From the NCBI RefSeq assembly GCF_000315795.1, contig NZ_ANHY01000016.1, forward strand, positions 1-64,000: a stretch of 64,000 bases of DNA, given 5' to 3'. Shown piece after piece: positions 10,128 to 20,688 of this stretch (position 1 is its first letter; every line of letters starts with the position of its first letter). Under the pieces are notes generated by a model, which was not told the DNA's origin, did not search any database, and saw nothing but the letters and a program-made list of their open reading frames with translations. This DNA comes from Caenispirillum salinarum AK4 (lineage in GTDB: Bacteria; Pseudomonadota; Alphaproteobacteria; Rhodospirillales; Rhodospirillaceae). The translations under genes were made by a program, and so were the position numbers.

Positions 10128-11144
10128 TCAGAGGTCTACCAGCACTTCGGTGTACAGCTCGGCCGGGTCGGGTTCCGGGCTGTTCTGCGCGAACTCGGCG
10201 GCCTCGGCGACGATGCCCTTGATCTCCTTGTCGATCTGCTTGAGGTCGTCCTCGCTCATGCCGGCCTCTTCCATGAGGCGCTTGCGGAGGTTGTCGATGG
10301 GGTCGCGTTCCGACCGCATCTTCGACACCTCTTCCTTGGTGCGGTACTTGGCCGGGTCGGACATGGAGTGGCCGCGGTAGCGGTAGGTTTCCATCTCCAG
10401 GATGTAAGGGCCGTTGCCCTCGCGCACCCAGTCGACCACGCCCTGCGTCTCCTTGCGGACGTTGACGACGTCCATGCCGTCCACCGCCTTGCCGGGAATG
10501 CCGTAGGCGTGGCCGCGCTCGTGCAGGTCGGGATTGGCGGAGTGGCGGGCGACCGAGGTCCCCATGCCGTACTTGTTGTTCTCGATGACGTAGATCACCG
10601 GCAGCTTCCACAGGGCGGCCATGTTGAAGCTTTCGTAGACCTGGCCCTGGTTCACCGCGCCGTCACCCAGGTAGCAGTAGGTGACGCCGTTGTCCTCGTT
10701 GTACTTGTGGGAGAACGCCAGCCCCGTGCCCAGCGGCACCTGGGCGCCGACGATGCCATGGCCGCCGAAGAAGCCCTTCTCGCGGCTGAACATGTGCATG
10801 GAGCCGCCCTTGCCCTTGGAATAGCCCCCGCGCCGGCCCGTCAGCTCGGCCATCACGCCCTTGGGGTCCATCTGGGTCGCCAGCATGTGGCCGTGGTCGC
10901 GGTAGCTGGTGATGATGGTGTCACCCGGATTGGCGCAGGCCTGCACGCCGACGACGACGGCCTCCTGCCCGATGTAGAGGTGACAGAACCCGCCGATCAG
11001 GCCCATGCCGTACAGCTGACCCGCCTTCTCCTCGAAGCGGCGGATCAGAAGCATGTCGCGGTAGTAGGCCTTGAGATCGTCGGGGGTGATGGAAACGTCG
11101 CCCTGGCGGGCAGAGGACTTGGGCTTGCGGCGTTGGGTGGCCAT
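10128..11144 (-). CDS. pdhA: Pyruvate dehydrogenase E1 alpha
   Basis: This is the thiamine-diphosphate-binding alpha subunit of the E1 heterotetramer. The 338-residue protein carries the GDG...N cofactor motif (GDGAVNQGQVYESFN) and the substrate-channel loop YRYRGHSMSDPAKYRTKEE. I placed the start at the ATG at 11144, where GGGGAGGA gives a very strong ribosome-binding site. The open frame continues 40 residues upstream without conserved sequence. It is the first gene of the pdhA-pdhB-pdhC-lpd-lipA operon, and its promoter should lie in 11145-11518. Confidence 0.96.
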   Translation of the reverse strand: MATQRRKPKSSARQGDVSITPDDLKAYYRDMLLIRRFEEKAGQLYGMGLIGGFCHLYIGQEAVVVGVQACANPGDTIITSYRDHGHMLATQMDPKGVMAELTGRRGGYSKGKGGSMHMFSREKGFFGGHGIVGAQVPLGTGLAFSHKYNEDNGVTYCYLGDGAVNQGQVYESFNMAALWKLPVIYVIENNKYGMGTSVARHSANPDLHERGHAYGIPGKAVDGMDVVNVRKETQGVVDWVREGNGPYILEMETYRYRGHSMSDPAKYRTKEEVSKMRSERDPIDNLRKRLMEEAGMSEDDLKQIDKEIKGIVAEAAEFAQNSPEPDPAELYTEVLVDL

Positions 11145-11271
11145 GGTTCCTCCCCGAAATGACGGTCGGTCCGCGTGGTGCGGCCGGTTGGTCCCTCTGA
11201 AACTACGCATCACGGCGCGTTTTTCAAGGGCGCGGTGTGTGTAAGCCCTTGTTTTGCAACGCACAAAGACT

Positions 11272-11294
11272 GCTTAACTGATTTTCAGTTAAGC
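11272..11294. promoter_or_regulatory. Perfect 9-bp inverted repeat upstream of the pdh operon
   Basis: GCTTAACTG and CAGTTAAGC flank ATTTT in the spacer (11145-11518) between ftsB and pdhA, about 130 bases upstream of the pdhA start. It is AT-richer than its surroundings and has no T-run on either strand. An operator for a pyruvate-responsive regulator is therefore possible, and a weak hairpin downstream of ftsB is the alternative. No regulator gene is linked. I see no gene in the rest of the spacer. Confidence 0.4.
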
Positions 11295-11518
11295 CACTGT
11301 TCAAGAACGGGAATGAGTCACTCCGCATGGCGAGGCGGGACATTCGCGGTCGCGAAAGAGCGGCCGGACATGCTGAAAACTTCACGAAACGTGTAATTCA
11401 ACGCACACTTATGACCGTCCGTTGCGGCGGCCGATCCACCCGCACGGGTAGGTTGGGACAGGTACAGGGGCTTTGTGCGTGCACGGCGCGGCGCCTTGCG
11501 GCCGAAATGGTGCGCGAA

Positions 11519-11842
11519 TCAGAAACGATCGAGGGGAATGATGCGCTCGTCCGGGCGGCCCATGTTGAGCATGATGCGCGCGCGTTCCTCGAGCATGTCC
11601 GGGTCCATGCTGTCGGGCCGCAGAAGGCTGACCCGGCTTTCCAGGCGCTCCTTGCGGGCGCGGATTTCGGACAGCGTGTCCTCGGCCTTGACGATCTCGT
11701 TCTTCAGGTGCACCCAGGCAATGAGCCCACGGTCGCCCTGCACGATGTGGTAGCTGAAATAGACCACCGCGCCCATCCCCACCAGGGGAGCGACGGCATA
11801 GCGCAGGCGGCGGCGTATTTCGTTCATCAGGACCATCGTCAT
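11519..11842 (-). CDS. ftsB: Septum formation initiator FtsB/DivIC family protein
   Basis: The 107-residue bitopic protein has a short basic cytoplasmic N-terminus, one transmembrane helix (about residues 15-35, VAPLVGMGAVVYFSYHIVQG) and a periplasmic coiled coil (about 40-75, KNEIVKAEDTLSEIRARKERLE). It ends in the family's LGM/LNMGRPDE-like tail. FtsB acts with FtsL and FtsQ in divisome activation. Three in-frame ATGs lie within the first six codons (11842, 11836, 11827) and none has a strong ribosome-binding site, so the exact start is uncertain. In many alphaproteobacteria it lies directly between eno and pdhA. Here a 2.4-kb module separates it from eno. Confidence 0.9.
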   Translation of the reverse strand: MTMVLMNEIRRRLRYAVAPLVGMGAVVYFSYHIVQGDRGLIAWVHLKNEIVKAEDTLSEIRARKERLESRVSLLRPDSMDPDMLEERARIMLNMGRPDERIIPLDRF

Positions 11843-11982
11843 AGAGAATCACGCCGCGACTCGGGCGTCAACTCCCGTAACGCCAGCAATATCAACGAGT
11901 CGGAAGGTGTTGCCGAGGGGACTCACCCGAAGGGGTGATATACCATCCGTCGAAGATCGCAACCCCGCGCCAGGAGGCGCTC

Positions 11983-12633
11983 ATGCCCGCCGACCCAGCA
12001 CTCATCCCGCCCGACCCCATGACGCCCTACCCGCTGCCGGGCATCCGGCGCGTGGGCTTTCTCAAACCGCTTCTGGACAACCCGCTGATCGATGTGGGCG
12101 AGTACACCTACTACGACGATCCCGACGGGCCGGAGACGTTCGAGAAGAACGTTCTCTACCACTTCGACTTCATCGGCGACCGGCTGGTGATCGGCCGGTT
12201 CTGCGCCATCGCGTGGAAGGCGACCTTCGTCATGAACGGCGGCAACCATCGCACTGGCGGCATCAGCACCTTCCCCTTCCCCATCTTCGGCGGCGGCTGG
12301 AGCGATCGGCACGACGGCGAAATGGACTTCCCGCACAAGGGCGACACCGTCATCGGCCACGACGTCTGGCTCGGCCATGACTGCCTTGTGATGCCCGGCG
12401 TCACCATCGGCCACGGTGCCATCGTCGCCGCCCGCGCGGTGGTGACGGAGGACGTACCGCCCTATGCCGTGGTCGCCGGCAACCCCGCCCGCATCCTCCG
12501 CCGCCGCTTCTCCGATGCCGACGTGGATACGCTGCTGCGGGTGGCCTGGTGGGACTGGCCGGTTGAGACGATCACCAAACACCTGACGCTGATCTCTGGC
12601 GGAGACGTGGCGGCGCTGGCGGCGGTGGGTTGA
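11983..12633 (+). CDS. Vat/CatB-type xenobiotic acetyltransferase (hexapeptide repeat)
   Basis: The 216-residue protein is a left-handed beta-helix acetyltransferase. It has the VVIGRFCAIAWKATFVMNGGNHRT-type segment, split here by the catalytic-histidine motif GGNHRTGG, then STFPFPIFGG. Hexapeptide turns follow (IGHDVWLGHDCLVMPGVTIG) and the C-terminal VVAGNPARILRRRF helix. Relatives acetylate chloramphenicol or streptogramin A, but many chromosomal members have unknown substrates, so resistance should not be assumed. The ATG at 11983 has an excellent AGGAGG site. The gene is convergent with the TetR-type gene and lies in a block that interrupts the conserved eno-ftsB neighbourhood, which suggests acquisition. 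Confidence 0.88.
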   Translation: MPADPALIPPDPMTPYPLPGIRRVGFLKPLLDNPLIDVGEYTYYDDPDGPETFEKNVLYHFDFIGDRLVIGRFCAIAWKATFVMNGGNHRTGGISTFPFPIFGGGWSDRHDGEMDFPHKGDTVIGHDVWLGHDCLVMPGVTIGHGAIVAARAVVTEDVPPYAVVAGNPARILRRRFSDADVDTLLRVAWWDWPVETITKHLTLISGGDVAALAAVG

Positions 12634-12661
12634 AGGGAGGGCGGCGAACCCCGGAGGGGTC

Positions 12662-13273
12662 TCAACCACCCTCCCCCGTCACCAGCGCCCGCCGGCCCAA
12701 GCGCTTCATGTCCGCCACGTAGGCGTCCTGCGACCAGCCGCAGTCCCGCACCAGGTGCTCCCACGTCCGCACCGACAGCAGGGTCCAGAGCACATCCGTC
12801 GCGCGAACCTCGTCCAGCGACGGGTCGAGCACCCCGTCCCACGCCAGCGCCGCGACCGCCGCCGCGCAGCCTTCCCGCATGGCTGCCATCCGGTCCGCCC
12901 AGGCGGCGCGCGCGGCCTCGTCCGTGTCGGCCATGGCCATGAGCGCGCGGCCGACGCCGTAAATCGTTGGGATATAGCCGCCCCACGCCTCAATGTAGGC
13001 CTCCAGGCGCTCGATCCCGCCCGTCGCCGCCCGACTGGCCGCCAGCCGGGCGGCGACGCCCGAACGCGCGTCGATGAAGCGTGTCGTGGCGATCAGCAGT
13101 TCCGCCCGGTTGGGAAAGTGCAGATACAGCGCCTGACGGCTGATGCCGGCTTCCCTCGCGATGTCGCTCATCCGCACCTGCATGCCCGGCCCGCGCTCCA
13201 GCAGGCGCCAGCAGGCGGCCAGAACCCGCTCCACCGTCTGACCTTCTCTGCCCGTACCGTCCCTTGAACCCAC
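12662..13273 (-). CDS. TetR family transcriptional regulator
   Basis: The product has a TetR-type helix-turn-helix near its N-terminus (MSDIAREAGISRQALYLHF) and an alpha-helical ligand-binding domain. I suggest the GTG at 13273 (203 residues), preceded by GGGAGAGAAC. The longest open frame would begin at 13363, inside a palindromic operator, which is unlikely to be translated. The regulator is divergent from an NAD(P)-binding reductase gene. Three copies of a CTTGACAC/GTGTCAAG palindrome lie between them, so it very probably represses both itself and the reductase. The ligand is unknown. Start site confidence is moderate. Confidence 0.85.
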   Translation of the reverse strand: MGSRDGTGREGQTVERVLAACWRLLERGPGMQVRMSDIAREAGISRQALYLHFPNRAELLIATTRFIDARSGVAARLAASRAATGGIERLEAYIEAWGGYIPTIYGVGRALMAMADTDEAARAAWADRMAAMREGCAAAVAALAWDGVLDPSLDEVRATDVLWTLLSVRTWEHLVRDCGWSQDAYVADMKRLGRRALVTGEGG

Positions 13274-13320
13274 CGTTCTCTCCCGACCGATTGCCGAAGC
13301 CGCCCCATCCTTCCGATACA

Positions 13321-13380
13321 CTTGACACAGTGTCAAGAGAGGCGCAGCTTGACACGGCGTCAAGTTGACATCGTGTCAAG
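13321..13380. promoter_or_regulatory. Three TetR-type operator palindromes
   Basis: Box 1 (13321-13337, CTTGACACAGTGTCAAG) is a perfect palindrome. Box 2 (13348-13364, CTTGACACGGCGTCAAG) and box 3 (13364-13380, GTTGACATCGTGTCAAG) keep the TTGAC...GTCAA arms. Centres are 27 and 16 bases apart, and boxes 2 and 3 share a base. They lie between the divergent tetR and reductase starts. The TTGACA half-sites look like -35 hexamers, so bound repressor would cover the promoters. Autoregulation is inferred from position and symmetry. Confidence 0.75.
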
Positions 13381-13403
13381 CGAACCAGGATCAGGAGGAC
13401 CTC

Positions 13404-14255
13404 ATGCCGAACACCCCCGTTCCGGGCCGCAAGCCCCTCACCCTCATTCTCGGCGGCACGGGCAAGACCGGCCGCCGCGTCGCCGAGCGGCTGACCGCGC
13501 GCGGCTGGCCCGTGCGCATCGGCTCCCGCAGTGCCGCCCCGGCCTTCGACTGGCAGGAGCCTTCGGGCTGGGATGCGGTGCTGGAGGGCGTCGGCGCCGT
13601 CTACGTCAGCTACGCCCCGGATTTGGCCGTGCCGGGCGCGACCGAGGCCGTGCGGACGCTGGTGGAGAGGGCGCGGGCGGCCGGCGTCCAGCGCCTCGTC
13701 CTGCTGTCCGGTCGCGGAGAGGCGGAGGCCCAAGCGTGTGAGGCCATCGTGCAGGATTCAGGGCTCGCCTGGACCGTGGTGCGGGCAAGCTGGTTCAACC
13801 AGAACTTCTCGGAAGGGGAATTCCGGGGCATGGTCCAGGGTGGCGAGATCACCCTTCCCGCCGGCGACATCGGCGAACCCTTCGTGGATGCCGACGATAT
13901 CGCCGATGTCGCCGCCGCCGCCCTGACGGAAGACGGCCACGCCGGCGAGGTCTACGAGGTGACCGGCCCGCGCCTGCTGACCTTCGACGACGTGGCGCGC
14001 GAACTCGCGGCGGCATCGGGCCGCGAGGTGCGCTTCACCCGCATCCCCAAGGACGCCTTCGCCCAGGCCGTCGCCGCCTCGGGCGCGCCGGCGGATGTGG
14101 CGTGGCTGCTGGACTACCTGTTCTCCACCGTGCTGGACGGCCGGAACGCCCAGGTCTGTGACGGTGTGGAACGCGCCCTCGGCCGTCCGCCCACCGACTT
14201 CAGCACCTTTGCGCGCCGGGCCGCGGCCACGGGTGCCTGGAGCGCCGCCGCCTGA
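13404..14255 (+). CDS. NmrA-like NAD(P)H-binding reductase/epimerase family protein
   Basis: The 283-residue protein is an atypical short-chain dehydrogenase of the NmrA/NAD(P)H-binding type. It has an N-terminal Rossmann motif, LILGGTGKTGRRVAERL (residues 14-30), and a middle segment VQRLVLLSGRGEAEAQ in place of a classical YxxxK site. WTVVRASWFNQNFSEG and PFVDADDIADVAAAAL are typical of YtfG/NmrA relatives, which act as quinone oxidoreductases or redox sensors. AGGAGG precedes the ATG at 13404. It lies just downstream of three TetR operator boxes, so expression is probably induced by the TetR ligand, perhaps a reactive electrophile or quinone. The substrate is unknown. Confidence 0.87.
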   Translation: MPNTPVPGRKPLTLILGGTGKTGRRVAERLTARGWPVRIGSRSAAPAFDWQEPSGWDAVLEGVGAVYVSYAPDLAVPGATEAVRTLVERARAAGVQRLVLLSGRGEAEAQACEAIVQDSGLAWTVVRASWFNQNFSEGEFRGMVQGGEITLPAGDIGEPFVDADDIADVAAAALTEDGHAGEVYEVTGPRLLTFDDVARELAAASGREVRFTRIPKDAFAQAVAASGAPADVAWLLDYLFSTVLDGRNAQVCDGVERALGRPPTDFSTFARRAAATGAWSAAA

Positions 14256-14272
14256 CGGCACCCGCAAAGAGA

Positions 14273-14300
14273 AAGGGCGGCACCCGCAGGCGCCGCCCTT
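14273..14300. terminator. Bidirectional terminator between the reductase gene and eno
   Basis: AAGGGCGGC and GCCGCCCTT (9 bp) flank a 10-nt loop in the 72-base gap between two convergent genes. A and T residues at the outer ends are compatible with termination in both directions. Confidence 0.7.
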
Positions 14301-14327
14301 CCCTCTGCTTCGGCGTGTCACCGCGCC

Positions 14328-15656
<1,329 letters not shown>

Positions 15657-15750
15657 TCATAGCCCCACGAAGGGCGCTTGGCAAGGCAACGTCCCGCGAC
15701 AAAACGCGGAAAGGGCCACTTCCGTGGCAGCACGCCGCCTCTGGCCTGCG

Positions 15751-15771
15751 ATACACAAAAGTGTGTATAGT
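15751..15771 (+). promoter_or_regulatory. hicAB promoter/operator candidate
   Basis: ATACACA and TGTGTAT form a perfect 7-bp inverted repeat around AAAG (15751-15768). It overlaps a good -10 hexamer, TATAGT (15766-15771), 44 bases upstream of the hicA start. HicB antitoxins bind such palindromes through their DNA-binding domain, so autorepression is likely. The -35 region is weak. Confidence 0.65.
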
Positions 15772-15814
15772 ACGGACAGAGGTCGAAACCGCGCGAGATG
15801 GGACGCGCCGCGTG

Positions 15815-16003
15815 ATGACCAGCCGCGAGGTGATGCGTGCCTTGAAGGCGGATGGATGGGTGGTGGTCGACCAGGTGGGCAGCCACGTCCAGCTCAAGCA
15901 CCCGACCAAGCCGGGCCGCGTGACCGTGCCTCACCCCAAGCGCGACCTCAAGATCGGAACGCTGAAAAGTATTGAAAAACAAAGCGGTGTGCGGCTGCGC
16001 TAA
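15815..16003 (+). CDS. hicA: HicA toxin (mRNA interferase)
   Basis: The 62-residue protein is a double-stranded-RNA-binding-fold toxin that cleaves mRNA during translation. It has the family layout SREVMRALKADGWVVVDQ, then GSHVQLKHP with the catalytic histidine (His24), then RVTVPHPKRDLKIGTLKSI. Upstream sequence in the same frame is not HicA-like. The ATG at 15815 (or the adjacent GTG at 15812) gives the usual size, though the ribosome-binding site is weak. It is followed 30 bases later by hicB. The pair lies between eno and kdsA, which are normally adjacent. Confidence 0.93.
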   Translation: MTSREVMRALKADGWVVVDQVGSHVQLKHPTKPGRVTVPHPKRDLKIGTLKSIEKQSGVRLR

Positions 16004-16033
16004 GGCGCCGCACCGGCTTTAGGAGCAAGGTCC

Positions 16034-16426
16034 ATGCACTGCACCTATCCCGCCGTGATCGAAACCGACGACGAGGGCGGCTTCAGCGCCTACTTTCCCG
16101 ACCTGCCCGGCTGCGCGGCGGCGGGCGAGACGGTCGAGGCGTGCTATGCAGACGCCGGCCCCGCACTTGCACTGCACCTGCGCGGCATGATCGCCGACGG
16201 CGAGCCCCTCCCGCCGGCGACGACGCTGCATGCCGTGACGCCCGACCCAGACGTGCGCGTGGCCGCCGTCCTGCTGGTCTCGGCGGACGTCTCCGGCAAG
16301 CGCACGCGCATCAATGTGACCATGGACTCGGCGGTGCTTGCCGCCATCGACGCCGTCACCACCAACCGAAGCGCCTTCCTCGCCGACGCGGCGATGGAGG
16401 CATTGAAGCGGCGGTCGTCCGCCTAG
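16034..16426 (+). CDS. hicB: HicB antitoxin
   Basis: The 130-residue protein has an N-terminal HicB partial RNase H-like domain (residues 1-65, YPAVIETDDEGGFSAYFPDLPGC) and a C-terminal ribbon-helix-helix segment (about 90-125, RINVTMDSAVLAAIDAVTTN). It should neutralise HicA and repress the operon at the palindrome near 15751-15771. AGGAGC precedes the ATG. The stop codon is only one base from the convergent kdsA stop, so no separate terminator fits between them. Confidence 0.93.
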   Translation: MHCTYPAVIETDDEGGFSAYFPDLPGCAAAGETVEACYADAGPALALHLRGMIADGEPLPPATTLHAVTPDPDVRVAAVLLVSADVSGKRTRINVTMDSAVLAAIDAVTTNRSAFLADAAMEALKRRSSA

Positions 16427-16427
16427 G

Positions 16428-17279
16428 TCAGAGAACCACCGGATGCCGCTTGGCGATGCCGTCGATCTCCTTCAGCAGCGCCAGGATGGGCTCCAGGCCC
16501 GACAGCGGGATCATGTTGGGGCCGTCCGACGGCGCGTTGTCCGGGTCCGGGTGCGTCTCCATGAACACGCCCGCGATGCCCACCGCCACGGCCGCGCGGG
16601 CAAGCACCGGAGCGAACCGGCGGTCGCCGCCAGAGCTGCCGCCCTGCCCGCCCGGCTGCTGCACGCTGTGGGTGGCGTCGAAGACCACCGGCGCGCCCGT
16701 GTCGTGCGCCATCTGCGGCAGGCCGCGCATGTCGGTGACCAGCGTGTTGTAGCCGAACGACGCACCGCGCTCGGTCACGATCACCTTCTCATTGCCACTG
16801 CCGTCCAGCTTGGCGACGACGTTCTTCATGTCCCACGGCGCCAGGAACTGGCCCTTCTTGACGTTGACCACCGCGCCCGTCTCGGCGGCGGCGACCAGAA
16901 GGTCGGTCTGGCGGCACAGGAAGGCCGGGATCTGCAGAATATCCACCACCTCGGCCACCGGCAGGCACTGCTCGCGCTCGTGAATGTCGGTGAGCACCGG
17001 CAGGCTCAGGCTCTCGCGGATTTCGGCGAAGACCGGCAGCGCCTTCTCCAGCCCCAGGCCGCGACGGCCGCCCAGGCTGGTGCGGTTGGCCTTGTCGAAG
17101 CTGGACTTGTAGACCAGCGGCATGCCCACCCGCGCCGCGATTTCCTTCAGCGCCGATGCCGTCTCCAGCGCGTGGTCGCGGCTTTCCATCTGGCAGGGGC
17201 CGGCGATCAACGCCAGCGGCAGGTCGTTGCCGAAGGTCACCGACCCGGCGGAAACATGACGAATGGGGGCAGCGGTCAT
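16428..17279 (-). CDS. kdsA: 3-deoxy-8-phosphooctulonate synthase (KDO-8-phosphate synthase)
   Basis: KdsA condenses phosphoenolpyruvate with arabinose-5-phosphate to make KDO-8-phosphate for lipopolysaccharide, so the cell is a Gram-negative LPS producer. The 283-residue protein has the family motifs [27 protein letters not shown] and [14 protein letters not shown] chose the ATG at 17279 because AGAGGA lies at a good distance. Two more upstream in-frame ATGs exist, at 17288 and 17351. A composite palindromic repeat separates it from pyrG. Confidence 0.96.
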   Translation of the reverse strand: MTAAPIRHVSAGSVTFGNDLPLALIAGPCQMESRDHALETASALKEIAARVGMPLVYKSSFDKANRTSLGGRRGLGLEKALPVFAEIRESLSLPVLTDIHEREQCLPVAEVVDILQIPAFLCRQTDLLVAAAETGAVVNVKKGQFLAPWDMKNVVAKLDGSGNEKVIVTERGASFGYNTLVTDMRGLPQMAHDTGAPVVFDATHSVQQPGGQGGSSGGDRRFAPVLARAAVAVGIAGVFMETHPDPDNAPSDGPNMIPLSGLEPILALLKEIDGIAKRHPVVL

Positions 17280-17304
17280 GTCGTGCATCCTCTGAGACAG
17301 ATAC

Positions 17305-17403
17305 GGGGGCTTCCGCCCCCGATCCCCCGTTTGGGAGGCACAGCCTCCCAAACCCTCCAGTTTCTTTCAAAAGAAGTGGAGGTCCGGAGGCTTCCGCCTC
17401 CGG
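17305..17403. repeat. Composite palindromic element between pyrG and kdsA
   Basis: Three hairpins follow one another. GGGGGC/GCCCCC lies at 17305-17320, TTTGGGAGGC/GCCTCCCAAA at 17330-17352, and CCGGAGGC/GCCTCCGG at 17384-17403. A near-symmetrical CCTCCAGTTTCTTT / AAAGAAGTGGAGG pair bridges the last two. The third hairpin with its flanks is nearly the same as the pncC terminator region (3803-3847) in the other orientation. Read on the minus strand, the third hairpin is followed by a T-rich tract, so it probably ends pyrG transcripts. Confidence 0.75.
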
Positions 17404-17440
17404 CGGGGTGCGGGGCTGGCCCCGCGCGCGAAGCGCTTAT

Positions 17441-19213
<1,773 letters not shown>

Positions 19214-19582
19214 TCAGTCGCCGGCGATGGGCGCCTGCGGCTCGGCCGGTACCGCCGGAGCCTCACCCTCGCCCGGAACGGCCGGAACCGGCGTCGGGTC
19301 GATGGGCGCGTCTTCCAGAATGGCGTCGGCGCGCGAGCCGCCCTCATTGGCGAGCAGCGCCAGCGTCATGCTGGTGGCGAAGAAGGCAGCGGCCAGGATG
19401 CCGGTGGTGCGGGTCAGCGCGTTGCCGGCGGCACGGCCGCTCATCAGGCCGGCGCCACCGGCGCCGCCGCCACCACCGCCGCCGCCCATGCCGAGCCCGC
19501 CGCCTTCGGACCGCTGCAGGAGGATCAGCCCGACCAGCGCGATGCAGATCAGCAGGTGGATGACGAGGACTACTGTGATCAT
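19214..19582 (-). CDS. secG: Preprotein translocase subunit SecG
   Basis: SecG is the small stimulatory subunit of the SecYEG channel. The 122-residue protein has two transmembrane helices (about residues 2-22 and 54-78) joined by the typical loop LLQRSEGGGLGMGGG with a glycine tract, then GRAAGNALTRTTGILAAAFF. A Pro/Ala-rich acidic C-terminal tail follows, common in alphaproteobacterial SecG. It lies between tpiA and pyrG as in related genomes. Confidence 0.95.
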   Translation of the reverse strand: MITVVLVIHLLICIALVGLILLQRSEGGGLGMGGGGGGGGAGGAGLMSGRAAGNALTRTTGILAAAFFATSMTLALLANEGGSRADAILEDAPIDPTPVPAVPGEGEAPAVPAEPQAPIAGD

Positions 19583-19756
19583 CGGTCTCTTCTAAACCCA
19601 AATGCGGACGCGGGCCGTGCCAGAAAAGGGAGGACGGCCCCGTCCGCGGTGTCTGTTGGTGCGTTGGACGCTGTTTTAGTGCGCCGCGCCGCTCAAGGCC
19701 AGATGAAATGTCATCGAAAGGCCATTCAAGCGGCCCGGCACACCCTTTCAGCCGGT

Positions 19757-20512
19757 TCAGCCCGCCGCCTTGGCGATGGCCCAGAAGTCTTCGACCTTGA
19801 GGCTGGCACCGCCGACAAGGGCGCCGTCCACGTCGGTCAGGGCCAGCAGTTCCTCGGCATTGGCCGGCTTGACCGAGCCGCCGTAGAGGATGCGCAGGCG
19901 GTTGGCCTCGCTGCCCAGCTTCTCGTGGGCCTTCTTGCGGATCTCGCCGTGCATTTCGGCCACGTCGTCGGGCGTGGCGGTCTTGCCGGTGCCGATGGCC
20001 CAGACGGGCTCATAGGCGATGACCGTGTTGTCGGGCGTCGCACCGTCCGGCAGGCTGTCCAGAAGCTGCCCGGAAACGACGGCCAGCGCCTCGCCGCGGT
20101 CGCGCTCGTCCTCGGTCTCGCCGATGCAGATGATGGCGGTCAGGCCGGCTGCATGGGCAGCCCCGGCCTTGGCCTTGACCACTTCGGACGACTCGGCGTG
20201 ATCGGCGCGGCGCTCGGAGTGGCCGACGATGACGTGGGTCGCGCCGACGTCCTTCAGCATCCAGGCCGAGGTATCGCCGGTGTGGGCGCCCTTCTCGTTC
20301 TGGTGGCAGTCCTGGCCGCCCACAAGAAGGGTTGAGGCTGTGGACGCGGCGGCGACGTCGGCCACCAGCGTCATCGGCGGGCACACCAGCATGTCGAAGG
20401 GCTGATCGCCCTCGCGGAGGTGGGCGATCAGCCCCTCCACCAGCTTGAGCCCGTCGGCGCGAAGGCCGTTCATCTTCCAGTTGCCGGCAATCAGGGGACG
20501 GCGCGCGGTCAT
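19757..20512 (-). CDS. tpiA: Triosephosphate isomerase
   Basis: TpiA interconverts dihydroxyacetone phosphate and glyceraldehyde-3-phosphate. The 251-residue protein carries all three catalytic elements: the lysine of IAGNWKMNG (Lys13), the histidine of IVGHSERR and the glutamate of [14 protein letters not shown]. The phosphate-binding [11 protein letters not shown] and VGGASL are also present. The ATG at 20512 gives the standard N-terminus. An 18-residue upstream extension has no support. It diverges from ppiD across a 176-base spacer that must hold both promoters. Confidence 0.97.
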   Translation of the reverse strand: MTARRPLIAGNWKMNGLRADGLKLVEGLIAHLREGDQPFDMLVCPPMTLVADVAAASTASTLLVGGQDCHQNEKGAHTGDTSAWMLKDVGATHVIVGHSERRADHAESSEVVKAKAGAAHAAGLTAIICIGETEDERDRGEALAVVSGQLLDSLPDGATPDNTVIAYEPVWAIGTGKTATPDDVAEMHGEIRKKAHEKLGSEANRLRILYGGSVKPANAEELLALTDVDGALVGGASLKVEDFWAIAKAAG

Positions 20513-20688
20513 GTCAGGTCGATCCCTCCTAGATACGGGTGGGGTTTGCTCTACCACAGGCCGCAACGCTTGACCACAGGGCGCGGAGGCGCAGGGCCCG
20601 CCATTTTCTCCGGTTGCCGGGGCCGGACGCGGCCCTTAAGATGCCCGCCAAACCTGATTTTCCACAAGTACGGATACTCCCCCGCACC

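Noticed and set aside
11983-12633. Chloramphenicol resistance gene catB
   Set aside because: The fold and motifs fit the wider Vat/CatB family, but there is no evidence for a specific antibiotic substrate.
13274-13363. Longer TetR start at 13363
   Set aside because: It would start translation inside the operator box at 13348-13364 and add 30 unconserved residues without a ribosome-binding site.
13365-13370. TTGACA of operator box 3 as the -35 of the reductase promoter
   Set aside because: A -10 at normal spacing would fall in the ribosome-binding site of the gene, so this half-site is better read as operator only.
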